In this document: piece after piece, positions 33,501 to 42,826 of the stretch
Layout: the number at the start of each line of letters is the position of its first letter
How positions within the stretch are numbered: the first letter of the stretch is position 1
NCBI RefSeq assembly: GCF_003666685.1
Contig: NZ_RCIZ01000008.1
Span: 1 to 64,000 of the forward strand
Length of the DNA: 64,000 nt
DNA from: Mesorhizobium sp. YM1C-6-2
Lineage (GTDB): Bacteria > Pseudomonadota > Alphaproteobacteria > Rhizobiales > Rhizobiaceae
Direction: 5' to 3'
The notes under the pieces: generated by a model
What the model was told of the DNA's origin: nothing
Seen by the model: the letters and a program-made list of their open reading frames with translations, nothing else
Database searches by the model: none
Made by a program: the position numbers and the translations under genes

Positions 33501-36500
33501 GTCGTCGCCGTCGCCGGTCAGGTGGTCGCCCGAGGCGCTGCCGACGAGGTTCTCGATATCGATCAGCCGGTCGATGCCTGCACCGAGTGTGTCCTGTTCC
33601 TCGAACGGAGCGTTGCCGCCCTGGCCCGACAGCGAAACCGTCACCGGTCCCGCGGCGTTCGCATAGGACGCGGTATCGTTGCCCGCGCCGCCGTCGATGC
33701 GGTCGTTGCCAGCACCGCCCTCCAGCAGGTCGTCGCCTTGTTCGCCCCAGAGCTGGTCGTTGCCCTCGCCACCCCGCAGCGTGTCGTTGTCGAAGCCGCC
33801 GCGCAGGTCGTCATTGCCGGCGCCGCCATCCAGCACATTGGCCAGGCTGTTGCCGGTAAGCGCATCATTGCCGGAACCGGAGGTGACGTTCTCGACGCCA
33901 CGGGTAAACGAGAATCCCGTCGCCGCGCCCGAGAGCAGGTTGACCGAGACATTCTCATCCGTGTCGTAGATCAGCGTGTCGGTCCCGTGGTCGAGGCGGA
34001 GTTCGGCGGCCTCGACACTGGCGACTGTGGTGGAACTGTTGATTTCTGTGATTAGCCCCCCAGCCAGCGTGATCTGGACCTGGTCGTTCGCGCCGGGGCT
34101 GCTCCCGGTGATCCGCAGCGTATCCAGGCCGTCGCCGCCGTCGATGGCATCGGAGCCATGCCCGTTGCCATGGATGATGATGTCATTGCCGTCGCCGCCA
34201 TTGACCACGTCGTCGTCGAAGCCGCCGTCAAGCGTGTCGTCGCCCTCGCCGCCGTCGAGTTCGTCTTCGCCAGCGCCGCCATACAGCGCGTCATCGCCAT
34301 CGCCGCCCGATATGGCATTGTTGCCGGCGCCGGCCACGACCCAATCGTCGCCGACGGTGGTGCCGCCGTTGGTGATGCCGCCATTGGCGGCGTCGGTGCC
34401 GTCGCCGTCGCCGTTGTCGGCGTCGATAACCGGCAGATTGAGATCGATGTAGTTGCCGACGATCTGGGTCACCGCGGAGACCACTGTCTCCTGGGTGCCG
34501 CCGTCATCGGTGTAGTCGATGACCATGCGGAGATATCGGCCGACCAGTTCCGGTCCAGGCACGAAGCTGCGGGCGTTTCCGCCATCCTCGGCAGGAACGT
34601 CCACCCACGGACCGAGCGTCGAACCGGAAGACTGCCATCTATAGGTGAGCAGCCCTTCCTCGAAGGCGTCCGTGATGCCGTCCGGATCGTTGAAGGCGGC
34701 CGTCGCCGTCAGTTCGCGGCCCTCGGTCGGCGTCATGTCGCTGATGAGAACGGCCCCGGTGGGCGCATCATTCTCGCCAAGCACGACGTCGGTCGGCTGC
34801 GAAGTGACGATCTCGATCACGCCGCCGGCGTCCTGATAGGTGCCGAGCACGCGGATCCGCAGCCCGACATGATCGTCTCCGGGCGTAAAGGTGTTGCCCG
34901 ACACCCCCGGGATGTTGATGTAGTCGCCGGTCCCGTCGTTGCGCTCGATCTGCCAGCGGAAGGTTATCGTGGCGGGATCGACCGTTCCATCAGGGTTGTT
35001 GAGGTCGCGGATCGCAGCCGCATTGACGGTCAGCGATACGCCTTCCCGGGCAGGCAGCCCTTCGATCGTCAGCCGCCCCGACGGATCGTGGTTGCCGGTC
35101 TCGCGGATGGTGTAGATGCCGTCCGCGAACAGGATGCGCTCAATGCCCACCAGCGTGTCGGTGCCTTCGCTGACCTGCGGGTCGACTTCCTCCATCTCAC
35201 GCCGCGCGACAAAGGTCTTGTCGCCGACATGGGTGATCTCATACCAGTCGCGGTTGCCCGCGAAGATGGCCGTGTCGGTATCGTTGCTGGGATCCTCGTC
35301 GTATTTGATCTCGCGCTGGATGTGCATCTGGCTCGGCTTGATCACCCGGCCGAGCAGAAGCTCGCTGAGCGACTTGCCGACCCAGGCGGCCGGGATGGGA
35401 GTCCCGTCGCTGTCCACGTCGGTCGCCTGGAAGACGTGCTTCAGCGTGTCCACCGTGGCGATCTCGTTGGCAGCGTTGTTCTCCAGCGCATTGCCGGCGC
35501 CGTCGACGCCCACGATGCGGATGCGCACGTTCAGCCACGCATCGCCGTGGATGAAGTCGTCGCCGCCACGGCCCTCGATAAGATCGCTGCCGTCGCCGCC
35601 GATCAGCAAGTTGCCGGCTGTCCAGGCGACCTCCTTCTCGAGATCGACGTTCGGATCGGTATTCGTGTATTCGGCAAGGCCGAGCAGTTCACGCAGCCCG
35701 TCGATGCGGTTGACGCCGGCCTGGCTGAGATAGTGGTTCTCGTGCAGCTGCAGCTCGACCTCGATCTCCTCGTTCTGGCCACGGTCGTCGCCGCGAAGGA
35801 TGTCGTTGTGGTCCCAGCCCGACAGCGCTTCGGTCTGGTCGAAACGGTCGCGCAGGATATCGTCGGCGACGGTGGTGAAGATCGGGATGCGCATGTCGGC
35901 GTCGGCCGCCACCGCGCTCCCCTTGTAGATGGCCCAGTCGAAGCCGAACATGCCCTCGTTGCGCATGACGCTTTCGCCCTGGACCATGATGTCGTCGCCG
36001 GACTCGGCGTCGAAATCGTTCTCGTTCTCGCCGGCGATCAGCACGTCATGGCCGAGGATCGTCGAGTTGAAGAACAGTTCCGAATTGTCGCCGTTGAGGA
36101 CGTCGAAGCCGTCGCCGCCCTCCATCCAGTCGTCGCCCTCGTTGCCAAGCAGGAAGTCGTGGTCGAGGCCGCCGAGCATGAAGTCGTCGCCCTCGCCGCC
36201 GAAGACCTCGGTGGCGTCGACGCCGACCAGGAAGACATCCTTGCCGTCGCCGCCCATCAGCACGTCGAGGCCGTTGGAGTTGGCAATGACGTCATCGCCG
36301 CTCTCGCCCTTGATGAAGTCGCCGGTGTCGCCGCTGTCGGTGATGATGTCGTCGCCCGCGCCGCCGCTGACGAGGTCCACGCCGTGGCCGCTCTCGATGC
36401 GGTCGTCGCCGTCGCCACCCCAGATGCCGTCGTCGCCGTCGCCGCCGATGATCGTGTCGTCGCCATCCGTGCCGCCCATCACCATGTGCTCGCCGCCGGT

Positions 36501-39500
36501 GAAGCGCAGGTAGTTGGCGTCCGCCCCGGCCGTGCTCGGATCATCGCGCTGCACTTTCGCGCGAAGCGCCTCGAGGAACGGATCGTTGGCGCCCCAGGCA
36601 TTGTCGGCTGCGATTTGTGCATCGGGGTCGACCTCGAGAACGCCGTCATATTTGGCGAAGGAATCGAGGCCGATGTGATGGGTGACGATGTCGTCCTCGG
36701 TGCCGCGAATGCCGTCCGGACCAGGCTGCACCAGGTCGGTGTTGGCCATGATCATCTTCGCGAAGGCATTGTTCTCGAGTTCATTGAGCAGGTTGAGGCC
36801 CTGCGTCCGCGACAGATAGTAGAAGCGGTCGCCTTCCTGCAGGTTCTCCATCTGCAGTTCGAACACGGCGTTGAACGTGGAACCGAGCATGCCGCCGAAC
36901 GGCATGACCCGCTCAGCCAGGCCGCCGATCCAGAGGTCGACATTGTTGAGACCGGTCTCCTTGTTGGCCCATGCGCCGGTGCCGTTGAGGAAATCCAGCC
37001 TGTCGGCCGGCGCTGCGGTCGGCCGCAGCACATCCAGGCGAACGTCATCGACCAGTATCTGGTCGCCGCTGCCGCCGCCATGGACGATTTCGATGCGAAG
37101 GCCGAGGCCGTTCTGAGCGTTGGAGATCGTTCCAGTCTGGAGCGTGACGGTGGACCAGCCGCCGTCGGCGTCGGGCGCGCCCAGCGGCGCCGAAGCCAAT
37201 ACGTTGCCATTCTCGTCCACCAGCCGCGCCTCGCCGCCAGGCCAGCCTGCATCCATATCGTAGCGGTCTGCGATGTCGATCGTCAGGCGATAGCTGGCGC
37301 CCTCCTCAAGTGTGCCTGCCGCCTGCGAAAGGATCGCATTCGCGCTCAGCCAGGCGACGCTGGGTCCCGTGAGGCCGGCCGAATCCACCACACTCGGCGC
37401 CGGGGTAAAGAGGCCGCCTGTGCCGGTCAGCGTCCAGCCGTCCGGCGCCGACGTCGTATAATCCCCGAGCGGATCAACGATGACGGTTCCGGCGGGAGGC
37501 TCTTCGAACGTTCCGTTCGCAATCGCAACCGCCTCTTCCGTCTCCGACCCGCCGAAGCCGAGCAGCGTCATCGCCGCGTCGCGCTTCTCCTCCAGCGTGT
37601 CGGCAGCCAGTATCAGCGGGTGCTCGCCATAGGCGGCGATGAAGTTGATGATGGAGGCCGGCGTCTTGAGGTTGGCGGCGAAGTCGGCCCAGCTCTCATA
37701 GGGCTTGAGCCAGGTGGAGTTGCTTGCCGCGTAGAGCTGTTCCCTGGCCTCGTTGAGCGAGGGCACGCCGGCGTCCCGGCCGCGTGCGATGTTGATCGCC
37801 GCGAGATCGAGCGGCAGGCCGAGGAGGTTGTTGCGCAGCGACTCGACCACGAATTCGTCGATCGCGTTGCCATGCACGTAGGTCATGCCGCGGGCGATGG
37901 CTCCCGCCGCCTGTTCGGCGGAAATGCCGCCATTGTCGTCATACATGACGGGGTTGAGGAAGGCCTCGATCAGCCCGACATCGATACCCCAGTCAGCGAT
38001 GTCGATTTCGTTGCCGTCGGCGTCCACCGGATTGCCGGCCTCGTTGAGCGGCAGCAGCTTGAGGTGGTCGGTCAGCATGGAATGGCCGAACCGGTAGACC
38101 GTGTGCGCGAACTCGGCGAAGATCCCAGGGTTCACGTCGGTGATCGTGTTGAAGACGAAGAGGTCGATGTTTGGCTGGACCTTGCGGCCGAACTCCTCGA
38201 AGACCAGGTGCTGATACTGCATCTCGGTCGAGAAACGCCCGACCTGGAACAGCCGCTCGCCGTCCCACTGTAGCGTGGATGGATCAGCGGGCACCGTCTC
38301 GACATCGACCAGCAGCCATTCGTTCAGGAAGGCGATGTCGGCGTCGAGCCCGCTCGAGGCGATTTCGAGAATCTGCTTCTTGACCGAATCGACCTGCCGG
38401 TTGTGCTCGGCGTGGAACACGTGATGCACGGTGGTCAGGCCGATGTTCTCGTTGCCGCGCCCGTCGCCGGTGATGAAGTGCTTGTCGAGAAGCTCGTTGT
38501 CGTAGGCAGGCGCCAGATCCGGATTGTTCGGAATGGGATTGCCGAGCGGATCGGTCTCGGTGTTGATGTCGGGCTGCAGGATCGCGGGCTGGCCGTTGAC
38601 GGTACCCACCGGGTTCGCATTGTGGGCGATGTCGTCGAGGAATTGGTGCGCCGTGCGGACGGGCCCCAGTCCGCCATTGATGTCGGCGAGCACGATCGGA
38701 TTTCCCGGCGTGGCGCTGACCGTGAGGTCGTCGGCGGTGTTCGGGATCAGGTCCGGACCGATGTTGTAGACGACCTGCGGGAAGCCGTCCGGCCCGCGGA
38801 TGAATTCGCCATAGGCATCGGTGAGGATCAGCGGCACGCCGAGGACGTCGATGTCGCTCAGGACGATGCCCAGCTTCTCCTCGGCCTGGGTCTTGACGTC
38901 CGCCCAGGTGGCGAGGCCGCCATTGACGCCGTCGAGCAGGTGTCCGGTGGCCATCGGCTTGCCGTCCACCATCGTGTATTCGCGCAAGAACACCTGATGC
39001 GAAGGATGTGAGGTGTAGGTCTGGTTCTGGTCCACGAAAGGCGTGGTCTTGTTCTTGGCCTCCATCGTGTCGTCGGCGGTGCCGAGCACCCCGTCCGCAC
39101 CGGGACCAGCCTCCGGCTTCAGCCGGGTCAGCGCCATGAAGGCCAAGTGGGGCGGCACTTCGTCTCCGCTGCCGGCGATGCCGTCAGGACCGTGCGTGCG
39201 GAGCGGGTCGTCTTCTGCCAGCGGCACGAAGATGGTGCCGTTGTCGCCCTTGTGGATGAGGTCGAGACCGTGATCGAAGAACTGGCCGAAAAAGGTCATC
39301 CAGCCGTTGAACGGCGCCGACAAGCCCTCGTCCGGGGCGACGTTCGGCAGCACGATGCTGTTGCCGTCCATCTCGATGCCGTAGTCAGCGACGAGAGCCG
39401 CGTCGAGAACGGCCTTGAAGGGTTCGGCGACGCCGTCGATCGCAGCTTTCTTTTCCGCAGCGGTGGCCCCGGGTGCCAGAGCCGCAAGCGCGGTGGCCAC

Positions 39501-40100
39501 GGGTCCGGCGATGTTGGCCAGGTAAGTTTGGTAGAGTTCCTGAATGGCGTTGACCGCCGCCAGCACGTCACCGTCGTACTCGGCATATTTCAGCGCTGCC
39601 ATGATGGCGGCGGGGTTTTTCAGCGTTTGATCGACGATCAGGTTCGAGATGATGCGCGGGTCGGAATCGATCACGTTGCCGGTGTGGCCGCCGTTCGATC
39701 CCGGAAGCGCCGGGTTTGCCGGATTTCCGCCGATCCCGTAGTCGGTGTTATCGACTACACCCCCGGGCGCAACCGGACCATTGATGTCGACCGTGCCTTC
39801 GTCCTGCTCGCTCACCCAGTTAGGCTGCAGCATTCTCGGCATGATCTGGTCGGACGCGCCCCACAGTTCGCGGCCCGGGATCAGGTTGTTGTAGCTGCCA
39901 TCCACCGTCCGCAGGCCGTAGGGCAGATGCGGCTGCGAGATGGCAAGCGTGCCCTCCGCGCCGTAGTTGCCGTCGCCGTCGATCCTGACGTGGAGCAGCG
40001 GAACGGCGTCTTCGCCCGCATGCGCGGTCGAGTTCGCCTCGGCGATCTTGATCTGCTTGAGGATGAACTCGAGGTCGTGCTGATTAAGTTTGACAGCCAT
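30543..40100 (-). CDS. Giant secreted animal-type haem peroxidase/RTX protein (MopA-like)
   Basis: 3,185 residues from the ATG at 40100 (GGAGGG 7 nt upstream). A peroxidase-cyclooxygenase domain starts near residue 240: distal His about 277 in TFFGQFFDHGLDL, HHVFHAEHNRQ near 560, proximal His about 673 in HTVYRFGHSML and LAAINIARGRDAGVPSLNEA near 785. A jelly-roll, carbohydrate-binding-like module (about 853-1030) interrupts the domain, which resumes with NVDLWIGGLAERVMPFGG. RTX repeats follow (about 1207-1347), two Ig-like repeats (about 1673-1887), a long RTX array (about 1890-2620), an Asp/Glu linker (about 2840-2890), more RTX and a serralysin-type C-terminus ending LTASDFDL, the type I secretion signal. 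This layout matches Mn(II)-oxidising peroxidases (MopA) of Aurantimonas, Erythrobacter and Roseobacter; halide oxidation or antibacterial action are alternatives. Confidence 0.9.
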   Translation of the reverse strand: MAVKLNQHDLEFILKQIKIAEANSTAHAGEDAVPLLHVRIDGDGNYGAEGTLAISQPHLPYGLRTVDGSYNNLIPGRELWGASDQIMPRMLQPNWVSEQDEGTVDINGPVAPGGVVDNTDYGIGGNPANPALPGSNGGHTGNVIDSDPRIISNLIVDQTLKNPAAIMAALKYAEYDGDVLAAVNAIQELYQTYLANIAGPVATALAALAPGATAAEKKAAIDGVAEPFKAVLDAALVADYGIEMDGNSIVLPNVAPDEGLSAPFNGWMTFFGQFFDHGLDLIHKGDNGTIFVPLAEDDPLRTHGPDGIAGSGDEVPPHLAFMALTRLKPEAGPGADGVLGTADDTMEAKNKTTPFVDQNQTYTSHPSHQVFLREYTMVDGKPMATGHLLDGVNGGLATWADVKTQAEEKLGIVLSDIDVLGVPLILTDAYGEFIRGPDGFPQVVYNIGPDLIPNTADDLTVSATPGNPIVLADINGGLGPVRTAHQFLDDIAHNANPVGTVNGQPAILQPDINTETDPLGNPIPNNPDLAPAYDNELLDKHFITGDGRGNENIGLTTVHHVFHAEHNRQVDSVKKQILEIASSGLDADIAFLNEWLLVDVETVPADPSTLQWDGERLFQVGRFSTEMQYQHLVFEEFGRKVQPNIDLFVFNTITDVNPGIFAEFAHTVYRFGHSMLTDHLKLLPLNEAGNPVDADGNEIDIADWGIDVGLIEAFLNPVMYDDNGGISAEQAAGAIARGMTYVHGNAIDEFVVESLRNNLLGLPLDLAAINIARGRDAGVPSLNEAREQLYAASNSTWLKPYESWADFAANLKTPASIINFIAAYGEHPLILAADTLEEKRDAAMTLLGFGGSETEEAVAIANGTFEEPPAGTVIVDPLGDYTTSAPDGWTLTGTGGLFTPAPSVVDSAGLTGPSVAWLSANAILSQAAGTLEEGASYRLTIDIADRYDMDAGWPGGEARLVDENGNVLASAPLGAPDADGGWSTVTLQTGTISNAQNGLGLRIEIVHGGGSGDQILVDDVRLDVLRPTAAPADRLDFLNGTGAWANKETGLNNVDLWIGGLAERVMPFGGMLGSTFNAVFELQMENLQEGDRFYYLSRTQGLNLLNELENNAFAKMIMANTDLVQPGPDGIRGTEDDIVTHHIGLDSFAKYDGVLEVDPDAQIAADNAWGANDPFLEALRAKVQRDDPSTAGADANYLRFTGGEHMVMGGTDGDDTIIGGDGDDGIWGGDGDDRIESGHGVDLVSGGAGDDIITDSGDTGDFIKGESGDDVIANSNGLDVLMGGDGKDVFLVGVDATEVFGGEGDDFMLGGLDHDFLLGNEGDDWMEGGDGFDVLNGDNSELFFNSTILGHDVLIAGENENDFDAESGDDIMVQGESVMRNEGMFGFDWAIYKGSAVAADADMRIPIFTTVADDILRDRFDQTEALSGWDHNDILRGDDRGQNEEIEVELQLHENHYLSQAGVNRIDGLRELLGLAEYTNTDPNVDLEKEVAWTAGNLLIGGDGSDLIEGRGGDDFIHGDAWLNVRIRIVGVDGAGNALENNAANEIATVDTLKHVFQATDVDSDGTPIPAAWVGKSLSELLLGRVIKPSQMHIQREIKYDEDPSNDTDTAIFAGNRDWYEITHVGDKTFVARREMEEVDPQVSEGTDTLVGIERILFADGIYTIRETGNHDPSGRLTIEGLPAREGVSLTVNAAAIRDLNNPDGTVDPATITFRWQIERNDGTGDYINIPGVSGNTFTPGDDHVGLRIRVLGTYQDAGGVIEIVTSQPTDVVLGENDAPTGAVLISDMTPTEGRELTATAAFNDPDGITDAFEEGLLTYRWQSSGSTLGPWVDVPAEDGGNARSFVPGPELVGRYLRMVIDYTDDGGTQETVVSAVTQIVGNYIDLNLPVIDADNGDGDGTDAANGGITNGGTTVGDDWVVAGAGNNAISGGDGDDALYGGAGEDELDGGEGDDTLDGGFDDDVVNGGDGNDIIIHGNGHGSDAIDGGDGLDTLRITGSSPGANDQVQITLAGGLITEINSSTTVASVEAAELRLDHGTDTLIYDTDENVSVNLLSGAATGFSFTRGVENVTSGSGNDALTGNSLANVLDGGAGNDDLRGGFDNDTLRGGEGNDQLWGEQGDDLLEGGAGNDRIDGGAGNDTASYANAAGPVTVSLSGQGGNAPFEEQDTLGAGIDRLIDIENLVGSASGDHLTGDGDDNRIDGGAGADTMVGLGGDDTYVVDDAGDVVTEALNGGSDTIVANVENLTLADNVENLVLGDGIAAGNGNGLDNSLTGNAGNNILDGGLGNDTIVLAGSIQDYTFTYVDANTTTVQSTAGGTDTLISVERASIGSVVYNLVRGDNAVNAALNGTATADLVLGFDSNDTMRGGNGDDILVGGLGNDSMGGGAGNDTYVVTQAGDFVTEDPTVVPGSGGIDTIVSTVSRNLGAAGQVAGNVENLTLVGTADINGTGNGLDNVLIGNSGVNTLGGGAGSDTLIGNEGADTLNGGGANDELEGGAGDDTLNGGAGNADVAVFSGPAGNYTFGLTGGALATVTDIVGNEGTDTLSGIERLRFGQGGEDLVIVTNAGLVDENTASIVFGTDGDDDIVGGHEGDVIIGGLGNDTLSGYDVGTADDDVVPPQNDDDVFIWRANAAGTETDGFDIINGGGEGAAGDLFQVVGNDEAETYRIYTEEEAVARGIAIQGEEPEIFVTRQVGDGPEVVIAELIEIEEIVINGNGVSGSGSLGGGDTVEMYGNFDTTTSLRPNTITILGTEGDDTVNLTSLLSEHRIVFKTRGGNDTIIGTLRPQDVIELPDGATIADYAVTIDEETGLTKLVGDGHSLTFVAPHGMPNFSSGHHDEDDEEEEDDDNNVGNPPVDDDQSSEDDDDTDETDEGDDQDDEEDEDDTGIVSPGSITGTPVADALLGTTSSDAIIALAGDDVLRGEGGDDFLSGGEGRDMAFGGGGNDDILGGAGADMLYGDGGSDRIFGDEGDDLIDAGTGNDHVQGGAGNDTILAMAGDGDDTYWGDGMSASCGDGVDTLDMSAITANITADLGTGAGGRGSATSSQSGSDALWGIENIVTGSGNDVITASSAANVIDAGTGNDTFRFLSAADADGDTIMGFQPGDRIDLSGIDADIGSANHQFTLVTGSGFNAAGALRVTHESWQGQDYTLVEGNTNGGNDAEFTVKIKGHHTLTASDFDL
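32250..34420 (-). repeat. Main RTX nonapeptide-coding array of the giant peroxidase
   Basis: Long run of degenerate 27-bp units coding for GGxGxDxxx repeats (for example GGAGNDTYVV, GGDGDDALYGGAGEDE), broken by spacer segments that carry ENLTL/NVENLVL strands. It corresponds to about residues 1890-2620 and should bind many calcium ions once outside the cell. Confidence 0.85.
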
Positions 40101-40121
40101 TTGAACACCCTCCAAAAATCG

Positions 40122-40141
40122 GAACGATCGGATCGTCGTTC
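40122..40141 (-). promoter_or_regulatory. Palindrome upstream of the peroxidase gene
   Basis: Arms GAACGA (40,122-40,127) and TCGTTC (40,136-40,141), with a nested ACGATC/GATCGT pairing, 22-41 bp before the peroxidase ATG and between it and the divergent histidine kinase gene. It could be an operator for the adjacent response regulator. Confidence 0.4.
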
Positions 40142-40279
40142 ACAAAACTGCGGATGGTCAGATTATGTCGCTCGAAAGCTTGGTCTGTCAGCGTGAGGAA
40201 GTCGGACGATCTTTGCGACCTTGGTCAGTTTCTATTTCGGGACTTTTGGCACCCCATCGGAAAGACTGAAGGTCTTGCG

Positions 40280-41728
40280 ATGAACTGGCGCGACAAGCTC
40301 AGCCTCTCGACCCAGTTTCTGATCACGGCAGCGCTGGTGCTCTGCATCTCGATGGCCGTTCTGGGGACATGGGTCACGCACCGCATCACCCGAAGCGTGC
40401 TGGTCACCTCGGGCGAAGGTGGATCGCAATTCATGATCAGCTTCCTTGAGGCGGAGGTGCAGAACCTCCTCCCCGACGGCACCATGCCGATCGAGAATCA
40501 ACAGCGCCTCGACCAGCTTTTCGTTGGCACGCCCGTTACCAGGAGCATTGTTTCGGTGAAGATCTGGCGGCCGGACGGGGTCGTGATCTACACCAATATG
40601 GCGAAGGACATCATCGGGCAGCATTTCGTTTCCAGTGATGTGGCGAAGGCGGCGTCCGGCCGCATTGTCTCCGAATTCGAGGACATGGTCAGTTCCGAGA
40701 GCGCTTACGAGCAAAGCCTGAACAAGTCGCTGATCGAGGTCTACGCACCGCTCTACAAGGCCGGCACCAAGACGGTCGTCGCCGTCGGCGAGATCTACGA
40801 GGATGCGGAGGAACTGGCCGCCCAACTCAAATCCAGCCAGTTCATGACGTGGATCGTCGTCTGCCTGACCACGCTCCTGATGCTCGCATTCCTGTATGTC
40901 ATCGTCCGTCGCGGCAGCTACACGATCGCAATGCAACGCTCGGAGTTGAGGACACGCATCGCCGAGGCACAGAACATGGCGGCCCAGAACGAGCAACTCA
41001 GGCTCTCCGCAAACGAGGCGAACGAGGAACTGCTCGGACGAATTGGCTCCGACATCCATGACGGACCCATCCAGGTCCTGACGCTCGCCCGGTTTCGGCT
41101 CGACGAGATCGCCGGCATCTGGAGCCGACGGCAAAAGCGGAAGGACGACGTGTCTACCTACCTGGATGAGGCGCGCAACACGCTTGCCGGATCGATCGAC
41201 GAGTTGCGCCATCTGTCGACCGGCCTCCTCCTGCCCGAACTCGACGAGCTCACCCCACGCGCGGTGATCGAGCTGGCTTGCAGCCGGCATGAGAGCATGA
41301 CGGCCACCCGGGTCAGCACCGATCTGGGAGAACTCCCGGGCGTTCTGCCCGAGGCGATGAAGATCTGCATTTACCGCATCGTGCAGGAATCTCTGACCAA
41401 TGCTTTCCGGCACGCCGGCGGCATAGGGCAGCGCGTCGAGGCAGGCGTTCGGGAAAACTCCCTGAAATTGAAGATCAGCGACCAGGGCGCACAGTTCGCC
41501 ATGGAGATTAGTAGCCAAACGCAACATACAAAGCTCGGCCACAAAGGCATTCGCAACCGGGTCCAGGCTTTTGGGGGCACGCTGGAAATCGACAAGACGG
41601 AAACGGGGACGGATGTCCGCGTTTCGCTGCCGATAGAGCGGGCTGGCGCCACGTTTTCGCGCGAGAAAGCGTCGCCAGGAAGGCCAGCAGAAGATGCAGA
41701 GATGCCACACAACAGACCGGCACATTAA
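40280..41728 (+). CDS. Membrane sensor histidine kinase (NarX/DegS, HisKA_3 type)
   Basis: 482 residues from ATG 40280 (GAAGG 7 nt upstream). Two membrane helices (12-32 and about 189-209) flank a periplasmic sensor domain with a single-Cache-like layout. After a coiled coil, the dimerisation helix carries the phospho-accepting His260 in GSDIHDGPIQVLTLA. The HATPase domain includes ICIYRIVQESLTNAFRHAGG and LGHKGIRNRVQAFGG. It is divergent from the peroxidase operon and 82 nt upstream of a NarL-type regulator; together they likely control peroxidase export in response to an external cue. Confidence 0.9.
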   Translation: MNWRDKLSLSTQFLITAALVLCISMAVLGTWVTHRITRSVLVTSGEGGSQFMISFLEAEVQNLLPDGTMPIENQQRLDQLFVGTPVTRSIVSVKIWRPDGVVIYTNMAKDIIGQHFVSSDVAKAASGRIVSEFEDMVSSESAYEQSLNKSLIEVYAPLYKAGTKTVVAVGEIYEDAEELAAQLKSSQFMTWIVVCLTTLLMLAFLYVIVRRGSYTIAMQRSELRTRIAEAQNMAAQNEQLRLSANEANEELLGRIGSDIHDGPIQVLTLARFRLDEIAGIWSRRQKRKDDVSTYLDEARNTLAGSIDELRHLSTGLLLPELDELTPRAVIELACSRHESMTATRVSTDLGELPGVLPEAMKICIYRIVQESLTNAFRHAGGIGQRVEAGVRENSLKLKISDQGAQFAMEISSQTQHTKLGHKGIRNRVQAFGGTLEIDKTETGTDVRVSLPIERAGATFSREKASPGRPAEDAEMPHNRPAH

Positions 41729-41810
41729 CCAGCACTTAACAATGTTTATTGCATTCGGCGGTCAATCGGCCTAAAATTGTAGTGCGTTTCGGGCTGGGGA
41801 GTTCGTCGAA

Positions 41811-42479
41811 ATGCAGGCCGTATCAGTTGCGTTTGTAGATGATCATCCAACATTGTTGGAGGGCTTGAGGGCCATATTTGCCCGCCGCAACGGCTATAAG
41901 GTCGTGGCCACTGGCGGTTGCTGCGAAATTGCATTGGATATTGCAGTAACTCATAAGCCCGACATCGTAATTCTTGACCTGAACATGCCAGGCAACGCCT
42001 TCGAGTGTATAAGGCGGATGCGAAATCTGGCGCCGGAAATCAAGATCATCGTCTTCACGGCATCATCCGGCATCAACCACGCGATCGATGCATTGCAGGC
42101 CGGGGCCAGTGGATATGTGCTCAAGGGAAGCTCGCTTGAGAGCCTGACGGAAGCCATCGACGCCGTTATGGCCGGTGAGACGTATATCACCAAGGGCTTT
42201 GCTACAAAGGTGATTGCCGCCCTTACCAGTCCTCAGGGAGCCAAGATCAAGCTGAGTGCAAGAGAAGAGCAGATAGTTGCCCTGCTGCTTGAAAGCCGTA
42301 CTAATCGGGAGATGGCGGAGGAACTGCATCTCAGCGAAAAGACCATCAAGAACTACATGAGCCTGCTCATGCAGAAGCTGAAGGTCCGCAATCGTGTTGG
42401 ACTGGTGATGGCGGCGAGAGGAATGCCGCTCGCAAGCGCCCCGAGCCGTGACCTCGAGCGGATCGGACTGTTGAACTGA
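41811..42479 (+). CDS. NarL/FixJ-type response regulator
   Basis: A 222-residue regulator. The receiver domain has the acidic pair D10-D11 (VAFVDDHPT), the phosphorylation site D56 in DIVILDLNMPG and the conserved Lys in ASGYVLKGSS. The C-terminal LuxR-type helix-turn-helix (about 145-205) reads LSAREEQIVALLLESRTNRE, then MAEELHLSEKTIKNYMSLLM. GGGGAG precedes the start. It is the partner of the upstream histidine kinase. Its AT content is higher than that of its neighbours. Confidence 0.92.
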   Translation: MQAVSVAFVDDHPTLLEGLRAIFARRNGYKVVATGGCCEIALDIAVTHKPDIVILDLNMPGNAFECIRRMRNLAPEIKIIVFTASSGINHAIDALQAGASGYVLKGSSLESLTEAIDAVMAGETYITKGFATKVIAALTSPQGAKIKLSAREEQIVALLLESRTNREMAEELHLSEKTIKNYMSLLMQKLKVRNRVGLVMAARGMPLASAPSRDLERIGLLN

Positions 42480-42826
42480 CCGAAAGCCAATGAAAGTGGG
42501 CTTTTAGACACGCCGCCGTCTGAAGTTGCCGGTCTGCTTTACGGCTCCTTAGCCGCCGGTCAGGAAAGCGCCCCCATATCGGACCTGCGGATAAGCTTCC
42601 CGCCAACCGAAAGCAGACATCCCAAACAACCTCCGCGGTTAGGCTTCCAGCAGTTTCCCCAGGACGATGCATTTCCAAGAGGCTGAATGCAGCCACGCCC
42701 CGTTGCGTCAGGATGATGTCTGAACGCACTAGAAGCTAGCAAACTCCTTGAGTTATCGCTCTTTCGCACCGCCCGTGATATTTGCAGGGGATCCGGCCAT
42801 TCGGTTGACGCGGGAGGGAGAGGACG
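42480..42826. other. Intergenic region before the speD-like gene
   Basis: About 350 bp without a gene. A small hairpin AAAGCC (42,483-42,488)/GGCTTT (42,499-42,504) with a final TTTT directly follows the regulator and may be its terminator. The right end holds GGGAGGGAGAGG before the next ATG. Nothing else stands out. Confidence 0.45.

Noticed and set aside
26640-34420. Regular short repeats that could suggest a CRISPR array
   Set aside because: The units are 27-bp, degenerate and in frame with RTX nonapeptides; no constant repeat with unique spacers is present.
34158-38273. 1,371-codon open frame antisense to the giant peroxidase gene
   Set aside because: Its repetitive Ala/Val/Asp/Arg sequence mirrors the RTX and peroxidase codons; no motif and no ribosome binding site.
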